Assembly (NCBI RefSeq): GCF_016920785.2
Contig: NW_024609846.1
Span: 115,781,473 to 115,845,472 of the forward strand
Reading direction: 5' to 3'
Length of the DNA stretch: 64,000 bases
Source: Ixodes scapularis
Taxonomy: Eukaryota > Arthropoda > Arachnida > Ixodida > Ixodidae
The translations under genes and the position numbers were made by a program. The notes under the pieces are model-generated. The model was not told where the DNA came from. It worked only from the letters and a program-made list of their open reading frames with translations, and searched no databases. Positions 1-11,322 of the stretch are shown in pieces. Position 1 is the stretch's first letter. Every line of letters begins with the position of its first letter.

Positions 1-19
1 CTGATTTACGCTGCAAATG

Positions 20-235
20 AGAAATTGAGCCAGTGCAGTACGATACCTAGCCTGGGGTTTTGAATGTGCACCACGCAGCAGTGATACACGACTTTACGCC
101 GGTGCGATGCTCACCCATATCAGAACGGGCGGGGATGGAAATTGAACCCATAGGGATCTGCAGCACAAGCTTTCGCTCCATGAACTTCAAGCTGTGGTGT
201 GCTATCACGCTATAGGCCACCAATCGACCACGTGA
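20..235 (-). repeat. tRNA-derived SINE, copy 1 (Ruka-like)
   Basis: Read on the minus strand this has a tRNA-like head with a B-box match (reverse complement of ggaaattgaaccc near 140-153), then a body matching 33,640-33,870 and 36,990-37,232. Shared blocks include the agctttcgctccat and gtgatacacgac segments and the ccagtgcagtac block at its 3' end. The head is more diverged than in the copy near 37 kb. The likely family is the tick SINE called Ruka; that name comes from general knowledge and identity was not checked. SINEs are transcribed by RNA polymerase III and copied by LINE enzymes in trans. Confidence 0.72.
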
Positions 236-2430
236 CAGGCATATGGCATCGAATCGGTTGGAATGGCTCCATAGCATCTGCCACAGTTCATAGTAAGAGA
301 AGCAACGTCAGTGCATGCCGCAAGGAGGCAACCATGCTCGACGAGGCCACCTCAGCCGAGAGCTCTGTACGTGCCAATATAAAGAGGGGGAATAAAGAAT
401 TGAGCAATGTCGAAGTACGGGCCCATTAATGGGAGAGCCATCTGCAAAGAACGGGAAGGAAAGGGAGTGGCTACACGCTATAAAGCAGTTGGATGCTTGT
501 GGGCGCACCCTATCGAAAGCACACGGAGTGGACAGCGCATGCATGCGGAGTGATAAACTTAAGGGTTCTCAGTATTAACGGTCCGAGGTTTAGAGTATAG
601 TATATTAGGCGTTGGGCCGTTTGTGCGAGAGTAGGTATGGCTGCTCGAGTGCACGTCCCGTCGACGGTATACCTTGGAAGCGGTGCGGCCGTCAACGCCG
701 CGGAACTCGCTGATTTAAAGGGTGGCGTGAGAACGGCGGCCGCGGTCGCGACGAGGGAGGGGGGGGGGGGGGGGGGAATTGCCCACAGAGTTGAGTAATG
801 GCCAGGCCCGCCCATCGCGCTTGCTGACTTGGCCTCCATTAGGGAGGCTCTAATGTTTTAATGTTTCGCCCGTTTTTTCAAGGGCTTAGGGGGGGGGGGG
901 GGTAGGGACGGGATAGCCTAAGCCCTTGAACGATAAGACAGACCGTGTGCAAGGGAGCTGATGACAGTTAATCATACTGTGTAACACGCGAGACTGTGGT
1001 GAGGTAAAGAAACGAGGAAACTTTCCAGCCGAAGAAAAATGCCCAGCAGGAGAAACGGGAGGAGGAGAAGTGTTTTTGAGACTCTCGGCCTTTTTCTTCG
1101 ACATGAAAGTTTTTTTTTTTCCTCTCCACAATCTCGCGTGTAACACGTTATGATTACAAAGGTTGGTGAATGAGCCTGGGAGTCACGAAGCAAGAATCGA
1201 GCGGTACACAATAAATACGATGTAGCCAGCACGATTTTGACATACTCAGAAATCTAGGAACGGCGCATCCGCAGTGGCTTCAAGAGGTATGCATTCCTTA
1301 AAGAATCGGGTATAGCAGATTCACCGATGCACCGGTTCTTATTTGCATGCTCACGTGCTCTGTAAACTATAAAAAAAGATATAAGTATTTTTTTGGTGCA
1401 TTCGTTCAAGTCAACCCAGCCGACATAAAAAGCTTGTGAGCAAATTACTCGATTGCTGAGTGTGCTGGCAGCATCTGCCTCAATGAACGTTTATTCCCCA
1501 GCGAAGAAAACGTGAAAAGGCCGATGTATTAGTGTGGCCACTTTTTCTTCAACCCGCACTATGTGTAAACGCACATCCGGTTAATGTCATCTTCATGCTC
1601 CAGCATGCGAAAAGCATTTCAGTGCGGAGTCGCACGCGTTCGACGAAAGTCTCAATTGGGGCGCACCCCTCGTCGTGTGAGGTACGCCGCTGGAGGCAGC
1701 CACTACCGTTTAGCGGAACTCATTACGGCGTAGAACAGGAGTGCTCTGCCGGTGGGCCCGAGTAATTAAACTTTCCCGAATTAGGAGAGGAGAGTGAAAT
1801 TGGACGCTCGATGCAATGGGCAGCCGAAGTGGCTCGGGAGGACTGCCCACGGGTTTGGCGTCAGCGGTGGGGCTCACTCTTCGAATGTCGCGCTCGTCTT
1901 CGACGTGCCGATCGCCGCCGTGAGCACACAGGACCGAGGAGGTACGACGACCACCCGCTGCGCCTCGGCCTCAAGGCCTGCCGCCCAGAGTGCACACCTG
2001 GCCCCCGAGCACGCGCCTGGCGCGAGTGAGACACGGATGGACGTGCGACGAGGGCGAAAGAGAATCGCGCGCGCGCTTGGAGTTGGCGACGAGGGAACTC
2101 GAGGAATTTTTGGCTACGTTGGCCGAGGCGCTAGTCTTATTGTCCGACTATGAAGGTCACTCGTTGGCTTGGGAGAAAAAGAAATGAACAATCAAGCAAG
2201 CTGTCGACACGGTTGAACACTTCAAAGTCCCAAATCTTCGAAGCTACAAAATATATATATATATGTAACGTCAAAAAAAAAAAATACACCTATTTGAAAG
2301 CAATTTAGAAATTACAATACTTAATGACGGAAAGAATGCGTTTTTTTATACTCGCATTTAACAGGATTTTAAAAAATGTGTGAACGCAGTAGTGCCCTCT
2401 CAGTGTAGTTGGAATAAAAAAAGTTACAAA
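236..2430. other. no assignable gene; two long poly(G) runs and a CpG-rich patch
   Basis: There is a G18 run at 759-776 and a G14 run at 889-902. From about 1,620 to 2,110 the sequence is CpG-rich and open in several frames. A plus-strand frame ending near 2,187 encodes a charged helical stretch (RELEEFLATLAEALVLL). I do not recognise it and cannot show splice sites, so it is not called as a gene. The remainder, down to an AT-rich stretch with a short (TA)n near 2,250, shows nothing recognisable. Confidence 0.4.
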
Positions 2431-2439
2431 CTAACAATA

Positions 2440-3260
2440 TTAATTACGCAGATGATACTAACGTATTCGTTAAGTCAAAATCTAGAGGTACACTAGAAAA
2501 AATTGCAAATAGATTTCTGGTGCGACTATAGCCGGTAAAGCGCAAAATACTACAACCCAATGCAAAAAACAGAATAAATATCAGTGCATGATTTTTTGTT
2601 TAATTAACAAGCAATAAGATCTCCCGCACGTATTAATATTGATGGACTGTCTTTAGAACAGGTCGAGGAGCAATAATTCTTAGGCATATGATTAAATAAA
2701 GAGGTTTAGTGGTCGACGCACGCACACAAACTCTGCTCTGAATTATCCAAAGCAACAGGAGGTATCTAGAAACTAGTCTCACTGGGTTAAAAATATCCTA
2801 TTATACGTTATGCTGTTCAAGAATGTCATATGGCGTATTACTGTGGGGCACAACAAACGATATCAAGTGCAACACAATAATAGTCCTCCAGAAAAGGATA
2901 CTTCGCATGTTTGACAAGTTTTAGGGGAACCCAGCTCTGTATACGCACAGACCAACTCGTCAGAAAATACTCTATATTAAAGGCTAACAAAATATACTAC
3001 TTTAACTTGCTTCAGCTCGTATACAAGGTGAAGCTGCTCCTAAACCCGAAGAGACTTAGCACAGATCGAACACTGAATAAAAACTCCTGGAAAACACCAA
3101 AAATCAAAATCAACAGCGGTGAACAACAGCTCGATTACCAAGTTTCTTGTTTGTTAGGTAAAATTAAAAACCATCATACCCTTCCAATGTTTCTCCCCCA
3201 TTTTCAAGAAAAAACAACAGAAAGTTCCTGGTGGCTAGTGATGTCGTTTTTGAATAAAAA
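2440..3260 (+). pseudogene. decayed non-LTR retrotransposon reverse transcriptase fragment
   Basis: The plus strand encodes YADDTNVFVK at about 2,445-2,475, the YADD catalytic box of a reverse transcriptase. Downstream, across several stops and frame changes, come blocks typical of the region after the catalytic core in CR1/Jockey-type ORF2 proteins, including SELSKATGGI and AYYCGAQQTI. An open stretch at 2,911-3,270 resembles the C-terminal thumb region. The N-terminal RT blocks and the endonuclease are missing, so the copy is 5'-truncated and inactive. The clade is inferred only from block order. No tail or target duplication was found. Confidence 0.72.
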
Positions 3261-3422
3261 AGAAAAGTGAATATTGGAAGGAGAAGTAAAATACTTTAGT
3301 GTCTTGATTAGTTGCGATTAGACTTGTTTTAAAGAGATCAAGCGTTGTATGAGATATTTGTTCATTTGATTGATATTTGAACTTTGATTTTGACGACGTC
3401 CTGTTCCAACGCTGAAGTCTAA

Positions 3423-3823
3423 AGGCCCGTTCACACTCTTGCAACCGAGCGCGACCGAGAGAGACGAGACCCGTCGAAACCTCTTAAAATTTCTTAGGAC
3501 GAGAGAACACACTGCATGCTGGCGCCATCTATGCGGTGACTCTGGAACAGAATTTCACAAGAGCGAAGGTTTTGCGGGAATCCCGAGGTCAAATGTGGGT
3601 AATACATATAAGAAAGGCTCGTTTATAACGTTGACAAAAGTTTTTCGAGCCAAGAAAGAAAGGATAATGCGCGAGAGAAATAGAAAATGTGACGGACCGC
3701 CAAGTTTACACTGGTACCCAATAGATTGCACCAGTGTGTCCTCTCGTTGTAAGAGATATTAATAGGTTCAAAGGAACCAGGTTGGAGGAGGTTCCAAGAG
3801 GTCGCAAATGTGTAAACTGCCCT
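3423..3823. mobile_element. TAA-flanked MITE, PIF/Harbinger-like, family A
   Basis: This 401-bp element is flanked by TAA at 3,420-3,422 and 3,824-3,826. The left end is AGGCCCGTTCACACTCTTGC; the right end read inward is AGGGCAGTTTACACATTTGC. A second, truncated copy lies inverted at 37,380-37,709 and matches over about 300 bp, including the block ggcgccatctatgcggtgac. A 3-bp TAA duplication with this kind of end fits PIF/Harbinger transposons. There is no open transposase, so it would have been mobilised in trans. Confidence 0.8.
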
Positions 3824-3826
3824 TAA

Positions 3827-4003
3827 AGCGCCGTTCACACATATGCAACCAAGTAAGACCGGGAGAGACCGGTTTTCAAGCCTCTTGCGACGTCTTAGGA
3901 CCTAATGCGCTGCAGTGGACCTGGTCCTAAGACGTCGTAAGAGGCTTGAAAACCGGTCATGTCTGTCTCCGTCCTACTCGGTTGCAAGCGCGTGAACTGC
4001 GCT
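3827..4003. mobile_element. TAA-flanked foldback MITE sharing one TAA with its neighbour
   Basis: A nearly perfect palindrome of 177 bp: the left arm begins AGCGCCGTTCACACATATGC and the right arm read inward begins AGCGCAGTTCACGCGCTTGC. The arms include the exact partners gcgacgtcttaggacc and ggtcctaagacgtcg. The flanking TAA at 3,824-3,826 is also the right-hand TAA of the preceding MITE; the other TAA is 4,004-4,006. One element therefore probably inserted at the duplicated target of the other. Transcription through it would give a long hairpin. Confidence 0.82.
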
Positions 4004-4106
4004 TAAGGGAAGATGGGGGCCTCTTTAGGCTGCGGCTGCAGCTTTTTCCTTAAGCTAAGCAGCTCATAAGCCTTGCTTAGCTTCCCCTTTTTTCAATTGT
4101 TTAAGC

Positions 4107-4190
4107 CAGGGGTCTCCAAACTTTTTGGCTCAAAGCCGGACTTCGGATCTGTTGCAATCTCGAGGGCCAAAAAAGAAAAAAAAAGTAAAA
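4107..4190. repeat. hAT-like terminal sequence, partner end not found
   Basis: The sequence caggggtctccaaacttttt followed by a ggctcaaagccgga block has the look of a hAT transposon end (CAGGGGT...). A matching inverted end before 4,435 was not seen. The stretch up to 4,434 is AT-rich with an A-run at about 4,180-4,202 and holds nothing else recognisable. Confidence 0.4.
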
Positions 4191-4442
4191 AAAAAAAAAA
4201 AAGAAAAGCACTGAAAACTTAAACCAACAAAGGGGTTTAAGGACAAAACTTCGTTTTAATTTTCAATATTTATTTAATTATGGTATTATACAGTAATTCT
4301 TAATCAAGGAACTCGGGGGAATAAATAAAAGTGTAGAGGAAGTTTAGCTTATTCATATTCACATTCACAAGACTAATGGGAATAGTAAAACTGTGGTGAC
4401 GACACTATGCAGTAATTCTGACACAGGACACTACGTATGTAT

Positions 4443-5340
4443 CAGGAATGGGCAAAATACATGCAAATATGTATCGAAATACAAATACAAAATACTTCGT
4501 CAAAAATGTATTTAATTACAAATCAAATTACATTTCCAAAACAGTATTTAAGTACAAGATACAAATACAACCAAATATATTTGGTCTCCTCCAAATACCT
4601 TTCCAAATACATTCCTCAAAATTTGCGTCAGTGACTTCAGGGCACCTGCACCGGTTTCTGGGTATCTCATTTTAATTTTGCATCGCACACTCGGGAGTTA
4701 GTGTGCGAGGCTCTCGTAACGTAATAGAAATATAATAACAAAATTTTTTTTTCAGCTTGGACGTAATAGGTGAAAAAGCACAGAGCTTCAAGCTGCTTTT
4801 TTGTGGATTGCATTTTGGTATAGACCGAAAAAGAACCAAGACGACCAAGACGCGTAGCACTAGATAGAAAATTTTTTTTATTCTTGCAACTCACACCAGT
4901 TACGAAAATCTGGACGACCCGCGCATTTAGATTGTTCCAGGCAAAAATATGGATGGAAAAGAGACTGGAAAGCATCACAAGTTGTCACAGGCACTTATTT
5001 AGACAGTCTGCCTGTGAACGTCGATTTCGTCACTATTCTTTCCCTGGACTAGCACCGTAATCACAAAGTCACTAAACGCTTGTGCTTGATTGAGAGACAC
5101 TGCATTCGGTGCAGAACGTAGTTTTCTTCCTGCTCTGGAGAGTGACAATAAATTTCAGGATGTATTTTCGCCCAGAAAATTGTATTTAATTACAATTTTA
5201 TTTGAAATACCCACGTTTTAGCATTTAAATACACACGTCAAATACATCACCCAATTCGTAATTAAATACAAATGCAAAATACACAAGGTCTTTGAAATAC
5301 GTATTTCAAATACTTGTATTTGAAATACTGCCCATCCCTG
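4443..5340. mobile_element. hAT-type nonautonomous element, 898 bp, perfect 8-bp target duplication
   Basis: The element is flanked by gtatgtat on both sides (4,435-4,442 and 5,341-5,348). Its ends are CAGGAATGGGCAAAATAC on the left and, read inward from the right, CAGGGATGGGCAGTATTTC. The subterminal regions are packed with short motifs such as caaatac and gtattt, the usual pattern of hAT transposase-binding regions. The interior (about 4,620-5,150) has no transposase. A short relative with the same GGGCAGTATTT ends is at 53,828-53,957. The 8-bp duplication and CAG...CTG ends place it in hAT. Confidence 0.88.
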
Positions 5341-5348
5341 GTATGTAT

Positions 5349-6228
5349 GTATAGGAACTCAAAAGAAATGTTAACATCGACATGAAACAGATGGCTAAAA
5401 ATGGTGATGCTGGTGATGAAAAGGTTAAATTTATGTAGTATATTAATGAAACAATACTATCAGCTTGGAATCAGAACGGTTGCGATGAGTTTGCTGAACG
5501 TAGCAGCGCCGTTATTTTACGCGCGCTTATTATTATTATTATTTTTTTTGGGGGGGGGGATATTATTAATATACGGTACTAATAGATGTAGGCTGTATAA
5601 TTGGAAACCTCGTTCAACGAACTCAACTAAAGTCTAAATATCACGAGTTTGTTTTTGCTAAGAGACAAAAAAGAAGGGTTACTTATATTTGTTAAATCTT
5701 TTCAAAACGCATCCAGTGGTTAATTTCGTCGTGACAATATTTTGGATTTAGTATTGAATATATATACGTTTACTTTACCTATAAGCACGGTAAAGGTCCT
5801 AAGTATCTTAGGGGGTGGCTGCGCTATTCTTGGTGGGACACAAATCCAACCTCATATCAATAGTTTTTGCATGGCAAAAAATTGGAAATGCATTCGTGAC
5901 ATACAAAAAGATCTAATTATTTTTTTTACAGCTGACGCCACTAAGTCTAGAACATTGTAACCGAATATTTTAAAACAATGTTTTCTATACATTTTTTCCA
6001 CAGCTTGTCCGTGATCTTCATTACATTGCAGTCCTCTACACCAAATGTTCCCCTCCTCCCTGTACCGCCCTGTCATGGCTCTTTTGACTTGCACTTATTG
6101 TGGTACTGGCCAATTATAGTTCCCGCAATGATCGCATGTAGATATACTGAACATAAAGAGCATCTTAACGCAACCCGATTCCAAAAAGAAACCTTTACAA
6201 GGCACGACGTGTTTTTTTCCCCCAGATA
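5349..6228. other. no gene seen; may include the 3' flank of the hAT transposon
   Basis: AT-rich, with a (TTA)n stretch followed by T and G runs at about 5,527-5,560. The motif cttagggggtggctgcgc near 5,807 could be the outer end of the neighbouring hAT element, but I found no matching inverted end beyond 8.3 kb. Confidence 0.3.
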
Positions 6229-7860
6229 TTATAAGCTTTGTTGATAAACTGAGTACTTGTCCGTCTCCTCATCCGTGGCATTTCTAATGTGGAGAATGTT
6301 GGGCCTTCCACGGAAACTTTCGTTAGGGCATCTACATGAGTGCAAGCCAGACGAGACCTTTTCAGAGGCGAGGATCCTGTTCATGGTTGAGAACGTTCTG
6401 CCTACACTAGCAGTTCCAACAGGAAGGATCAAGATCTTCTTTATTGCAGCAGACAGGGCAGGAAAATGCTTTTCGTTTCAACTCCGTACGCAAGCGCCAG
6501 CGTTCCTTTTGCGAAGCCAGGTCACCGGATTTATTGGATAGATCCTGTATTCGCTGACCATGTCCTCTTCCCTCGTCCCGCACACTTCTGATATTTCTCT
6601 GATATCTGGATTTAACCCTCTTGATAAACAAAATTCCGTGAAGTCTCGCCAGCTCTAGAAACTCGTCAGAAAACCTTTTCTGCGTGCTATTTACAACTTT
6701 TAGTTTGTACAATAATGCTAGTATTTGTAAGAATTTTTTGCTGGCCCTCGTCGTCATCCTTCACTCACTCTTCATTTCTTTGTGCTTCTTGCACGAGTTC
6801 TTCTGCCTCCAATTTGAGACTTTCCATACTGATGTCTCCAAATGATAACACGACTGCTCTGATTAGCGTTGTAGCTTCCGCAAAATTCATGTTAAATCTG
6901 TAAGCACTTGCTCAAACGAGGAGGTGGGGCTAGAACCACTGACAACAAGACGGTGATAAAGCCGGTTGATTTTTTTCGGAAGAAAAGAAGTCCCCCGGCG
7001 CCAGAAGAATGGTCTCCAGCGTCGGAGTAGATATGCTCCAGTGCAATACAGATAGACGCATAATGCTGGATTATGACCCTCACGCTGCCATCATAAGAAA
7101 GCCATCGAGTCTCCCAAGGTTGCACAAGTTTGTGGGATGGCCCATCGATCGCTACTTTTGCGCCTTTCAAAACAGATAGCCTCTTGTGGCTTCCCCTAAT
7201 GGGGCTATGCAATTGTTCAATGCACTGAGCACTCTTTTTATCCGAAGGGTTCGCCTCCAGCTGTGATCGAAAGCAAGCTGGAGGAGGTGGCTGCGACTGT
7301 GTACGAGAAGCAAGTGTGGTGCGTAATTTTTGAGTCGCGCCTGCACCCCACTCACGTTTCCACTGAAATCGGTACCCCACCCATCAAATGAAACGGCTGA
7401 AATATTTCCTGGGTTCAACCCGACGTTGTTCAGCTTTCCAATGAGTACATTTCTTATGTCCTCGGCTTTTGTCGCCTCAATGCTTACGGCTGAAAGGAAT
7501 TTTCCTCCAATTTCAAAATTTTCATCGTGAGCAGTAGTTTGACGTATGCACGTGCTGAGGATTGCACAACCATTAACGTCTGTACATTCATCTCCACATA
7601 CAGAAAAAGGTTGATTGCCGCTCAGCTTTTCTTCTGTGTATTTTGATACAGCTTCTCCGAAGGCCTCTAAAAATCTGTAACATTAGTTGATGGCAAGACG
7701 TGGGCATTCTTAGGTGTCGCAAGAATATCCCTGGCGAAATTTTCAGATTTATCGACAAACGCAATTGTTGCCACCAAATCAGGTCAATTGGACGTCGTGT
7801 GAGGTATTCTGACTTGAAAAGGTAATAGGCGAGCTTCATGAGGTTCTTCGTAGCCAATAG
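6229..7860 (-). pseudogene. hAT-family transposase, broken
   Basis: Reading right to left on the minus strand, several frames together give a transposase of the domesticated-like ZMYM1/52-kDa-repressor hAT group. Visible parts are an N-terminal block LMKLAYYLFKSEYL (about 7,800-7,850), NPGNISAVSFDGWGTDFSGN near 7,360-7,415 (the start of the RNase-H-like fold), HKLVQPWETRWLSYDGSVRV near 7,080-7,145, and a C-terminal hAT dimerisation motif LPVGTASVGRTFSTMNRILA at 6,370-6,432. The usual SVERTFS is SVGRTFS here. At least four frame changes separate these blocks, so no protein can be made. It may be an old autonomous partner of nearby hAT MITEs, but their ends have not been matched to it. Confidence 0.82.
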
Positions 7861-8588
7861 TTTTTTGCAAGCTGTTTTTGTGACTGCGCGATCACAATTG
7901 ATTTCTCATTGACCCCTGACAAATATTGTGATGATTAATGAGCCATCTTGTGCGAGAGACTTTGTTCGTGTTTGTAGGTTTTGTCACCAAGCTTTTTTGA
8001 TGACACCAGAGAAAACAACTTAGACATCATGAACCAGATTGTATGTTTCCAAATGTGCTGCATGTCTTGCACTTGTACCCCGCAGTCGTTCGTTGCAACC
8101 AAGAAAATTAAGAGTGGGAAGATGATTTCGATCGTTTTTCTTTGAGAGGTGTTATATCCGACGACCGCGATTGCTTATCTATGAACCCCTCCTCGCCAGG
8201 AGACTGGTCTTCCTTGTCTGGTGACTCGTGCTCTTCGCCTACTGTCTGGTCCTCCGCCGTCCAAAAAGGTGGTTTGACTGGCCTGTACGCTAGCATTATA
8301 TCCTATTAAAATGAATGGTATATGTACGAAAGTACAAAAATCATAGCGCTCAAGTAGGGTGAAAGGTTCTTAAAAAATAAACCATAATATCCCGGCTTAA
8401 CGCCCACTTGCCCGCAGCCTAAAATGTTTTAAAGAAGTGGGGTGGTCGTTGTCACATTGTATAAATGCAAAAATGCGAAAAATGTAGCCGAAATACGCTG
8501 TGCACATTCTCGTTAAAATGCGGAGCATTTTGCAGCGTCTTGATCTGCATAAACGTATTTTCTCGGTAGCCTCGATTTTAGATTATGG
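7861..8588. other. probable 5' part of the hAT transposon; otherwise unassigned
   Basis: A minus-strand frame at 8,108-8,296 encodes a short acidic, Ser/Glu/Lys-rich peptide with no recognised domain. It could be upstream transposon sequence. The 8,300-8,588 stretch has no clear feature; a weak RT-like reading near 8,540-8,590 was not convincing. Confidence 0.25.
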
Positions 8589-8596
8589 CTCTTTTC

Positions 8597-9931
8597 CAGT
8601 GTTGGACAAAATACTCGACAAAAGTACTTAAGTTACTAAATACCTGCTCATAAAGTATTTAAAATACTACCTAAGTTACTTTCACTGTAAAGTATCTTGA
8701 ATATAGTACAAATACATAGAAATGTAATTCGACTACTTTTAAAGATACTTCCGCACTGCGTAATTTGTACCGACGTCAGTGACAAAGACAATTATACAGC
8801 TGTGCAAATCTGGTTTACCAGAATCTTTCATTAGCACGCAACAGCACAAAACAGAAAAAAAAGAAGGAAACATTGTAGGGCTATTTGATACCGTCCAACT
8901 AGAAGGTGCTGGATATCGCCAATACATATTACAAAACATTTCTGGAGAAAAAAAAAAAGAGGTAGCTTTAGTTATGGTGATATCGCTGAATGACACTCCT
9001 GCGGCGCAACTTAAACGCATTGTTTGACTACAATTCATTTTCCTTATATGGGGAGTTCAGTATAAACGAACTGGGGATACCGAAATGAGCGAATGGATGA
9101 CAAAGAGAGCCCGCATAATAACAACGACGCTGGTCACACCTTCAAGCAGGTTGCGTCCAGAAAGCACTCAACGTTGGGGGACGCTTTTGTTGGCATTTTG
9201 AGAGGTCATCCTGCTCGTAATTCGTTTCCTGACCTGTTCTTTGTTTATCAATGTTCGCTTACAAACAGTGTTCGCGAGAGCAATAGGTGCCGGACTGACG
9301 ATCAAACGAAACCAAACAAAACCTCGACGTTTTGCCTTTAGCAAAGTGAAATGTAAAACAAGCAAAAAAAAGTGTTCTTTTTATGTCCACTTCTAATTTT
9401 CTTCTATTTGTTATTTCTTGGCAATGAAGTCTGCATTGTCGTCGTGGGTCGTTTCCAGTTATGCGTTGCGCCTTGGTGTGGCAATCTTTACTTCCGTAAA
9501 ATCCCCCTTTTGTTCGAGGATTTTTTTGGGGACACTTTAGGAAACAAAAGACGCCTTTGGGAAGGCGAGGGGAAAGCCTCCCTTCTACGAACTTTGGGGC
9601 GAAATATGAGTCACAATTGGCACAAAGCGATACTTTTACGAGTTTAATCTAAGTCACCGTAGCTTATCGGAGCTAGCAACAGGATTTGGTTGCTAGAAAG
9701 AATGTTTACGTTTGCTCGTGCCACGCCCACGCCAATTTATACCGAAAAACTTGAAAAACGGCGGAATGTCAAAAAGGTATTTGAGAAAATGAGTACAAGA
9801 TACACAGAAATGTAATTAAAATAGAGTACCAGATACTCTTGATCAAAAGTATTTGCAAGATACCAAGATACTTCAAAAAGTATTTAAAATACAGTATCTT
9901 GAGTAGAGTATTTGAGATAGGCACAACTCTG
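8597..9931. mobile_element. hAT-type nonautonomous element, 1,335 bp, 8-bp target duplication
   Basis: Perfect 8-bp duplication ctcttttc at 8,589-8,596 and 9,932-9,939. Ends are CAGTGTTGGACAAAATAC (left) and, read inward, CAGAGTTGTGCCTATCTC (right). Subterminal regions on both sides carry many aagtatt and gatactt motifs, resembling the element at 4,443 in layout but not in sequence. The interior has an 82-codon plus-strand frame (8,779-9,027) without a recognised domain. No transposase is visible. Confidence 0.85.
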
Positions 9932-9939
9932 CTCTTTTC

Positions 9940-10958
9940 TCACCATGGTTCGTTGTTCCTTCGAAATGACTATATATATGGGCGTCTCAATTAGTACCGC
10001 TATGATTCGCTACTGAGATGCCCGAAGGTAGTACACTCATTATTAGAAAGTATGAAGACATTACTCCCCTGGAGTAAAAAGAAAAAAAGTTTTCTCCGCT
10101 GGCGCAAACACATCGAAGGGGAGAAAAAGGGGGAGAGGGAGGGGAGTCGCTCTTTATGTTTGGGGGGGGGATGGGTTGGGGGGTCTGTATAAATCCCTGC
10201 CTGGTTCAAAGAAAAACAATGCGGAGGGAAAGTTCGTGTGCTTCTTGCGCAGGGGTTGCGGTGACGTCAGAATGCCGAGCTCTGATTGGCTCGAGCGGAA
10301 AGATAGGGGGTCACTGAGACCCACTATCTGAGCGTCATCTGCTCCTTTGCAACGTCGTCTGTTATTCAACAGCTGTCTTACTTTTACGGGCGAGTTCGAC
10401 TTCGCCTTTCAGAGAGGACAGACGAAATAACTTGAGCGGCACGATTTGTTTTTGTCTAACAACTAGCAGGCACGTATCAAGGAGCGAAGCCAAAGGACTC
10501 ACGGGCGAGGTGGCCAACGCGCCGAGGTTTGTTTGCTAACAACTGAGAATGAGGGAGGTTAGCGTCCGCAAGTTCCCTCCTTTCGTGTGTGGCGTCGGGC
10601 GTATCGCGGAAGTTATGTCGTAGACTCGTTAACACCAAGAAGTAATTATTGTGTTTCTTTTTGGCGAAATTTTATAGAAATTAGTTTTTTATGCCCTGTT
10701 ATTTTGAACAGATGAACACTTGCTCGGGGGTAATCCGATGGACTTCAATTAGACGTCTGTATTTGCTCAAGACACTTTTTTCCTAAGCTTACTGTCTTAA
10801 CAGACGTGGATAAAAACACGCTGCTTTCTTCAGTGTAGCGCGCGTGCGGCCGCGGACATGGCATCACAGACCTGTTATTGCTCTGTTTCATGCGGCTAGG
10901 AGCCGCTTGTCCCTTTAACAAGGGTGCAAGGTGCAGAGAACCACGCACCTAATTAATA
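9940..10958. other. no gene; one promoter-like patch
   Basis: Between about 10,255 and 10,310 there is a CRE-like TGACGTCA and an inverted CCAAT box (gattggctc), followed by GC-richer sequence to about 10,620. These could be promoter elements, but neither strand has a convincing first exon next to them. The rest is unassigned. Confidence 0.3.
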
Positions 10959-10966
10959 GCTTAGAG

Positions 10967-11215
10967 CAGGGGTGGCCAAAGCGCGGCTCGCGAGCCGCAT
11001 GCGGCTCCTTGCTGGTGCAAGTGCGGCTCGCGGATCCCTCGTAAAGGGACCCCCCCCCCCCCCCCGCCCCATTCCGCGTTTCCCCAGGAAAATATTTCAA
11101 GGCAGAATAAATTACGGCTCGCGGTTTGGCAGCCTTGTACCCCCATACGTACTGTCGTACAGCCTTGTGCACTGATACGTACAGTCAGAGTCTAAACAAA
11201 ATTTACATTTGCCCC

Positions 11216-11250
<35 letters not shown>

Positions 11251-11314
11251 CGGCTCTTAGAAGTTTCGTAATTTCGTTTGCGGCTCTTAGGCCGGGTTAG
11301 CCTGGCCACCCCTG
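10967..11314. mobile_element. hAT MITE with poly(C) interior
   Basis: 348 bp flanked by gcttagag (10,959-10,966) and gcctagag (11,315-11,322), an 8-bp duplication with one mismatch. Terminal inverted repeats are caggggtggcca on both ends. The left part carries cggctcgcgagccgcatgcg, a motif style common to hAT elements in many animals. The interior contains C16 (11,050-11,065) and C33 (11,217-11,249), the longest homopolymer in the window. Confidence 0.88.
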
Positions 11315-11322
11315 GCCTAGAG

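Noticed and set aside
1794..2187. Plus-strand frames in the 1.8-2.2 kb CpG-rich patch
   Set aside because: Three overlapping frames are all open and none can be preferred; the helical segment at the end is not diagnostic.
8470..9990. A reverse-transcriptase reading across 8,470-8,596 and 9,940-9,990, split by the hAT element
   Set aside because: The joined reading (LDYGSF...) resembles only a very short RT block and no catalytic motif is present, so it was not annotated.
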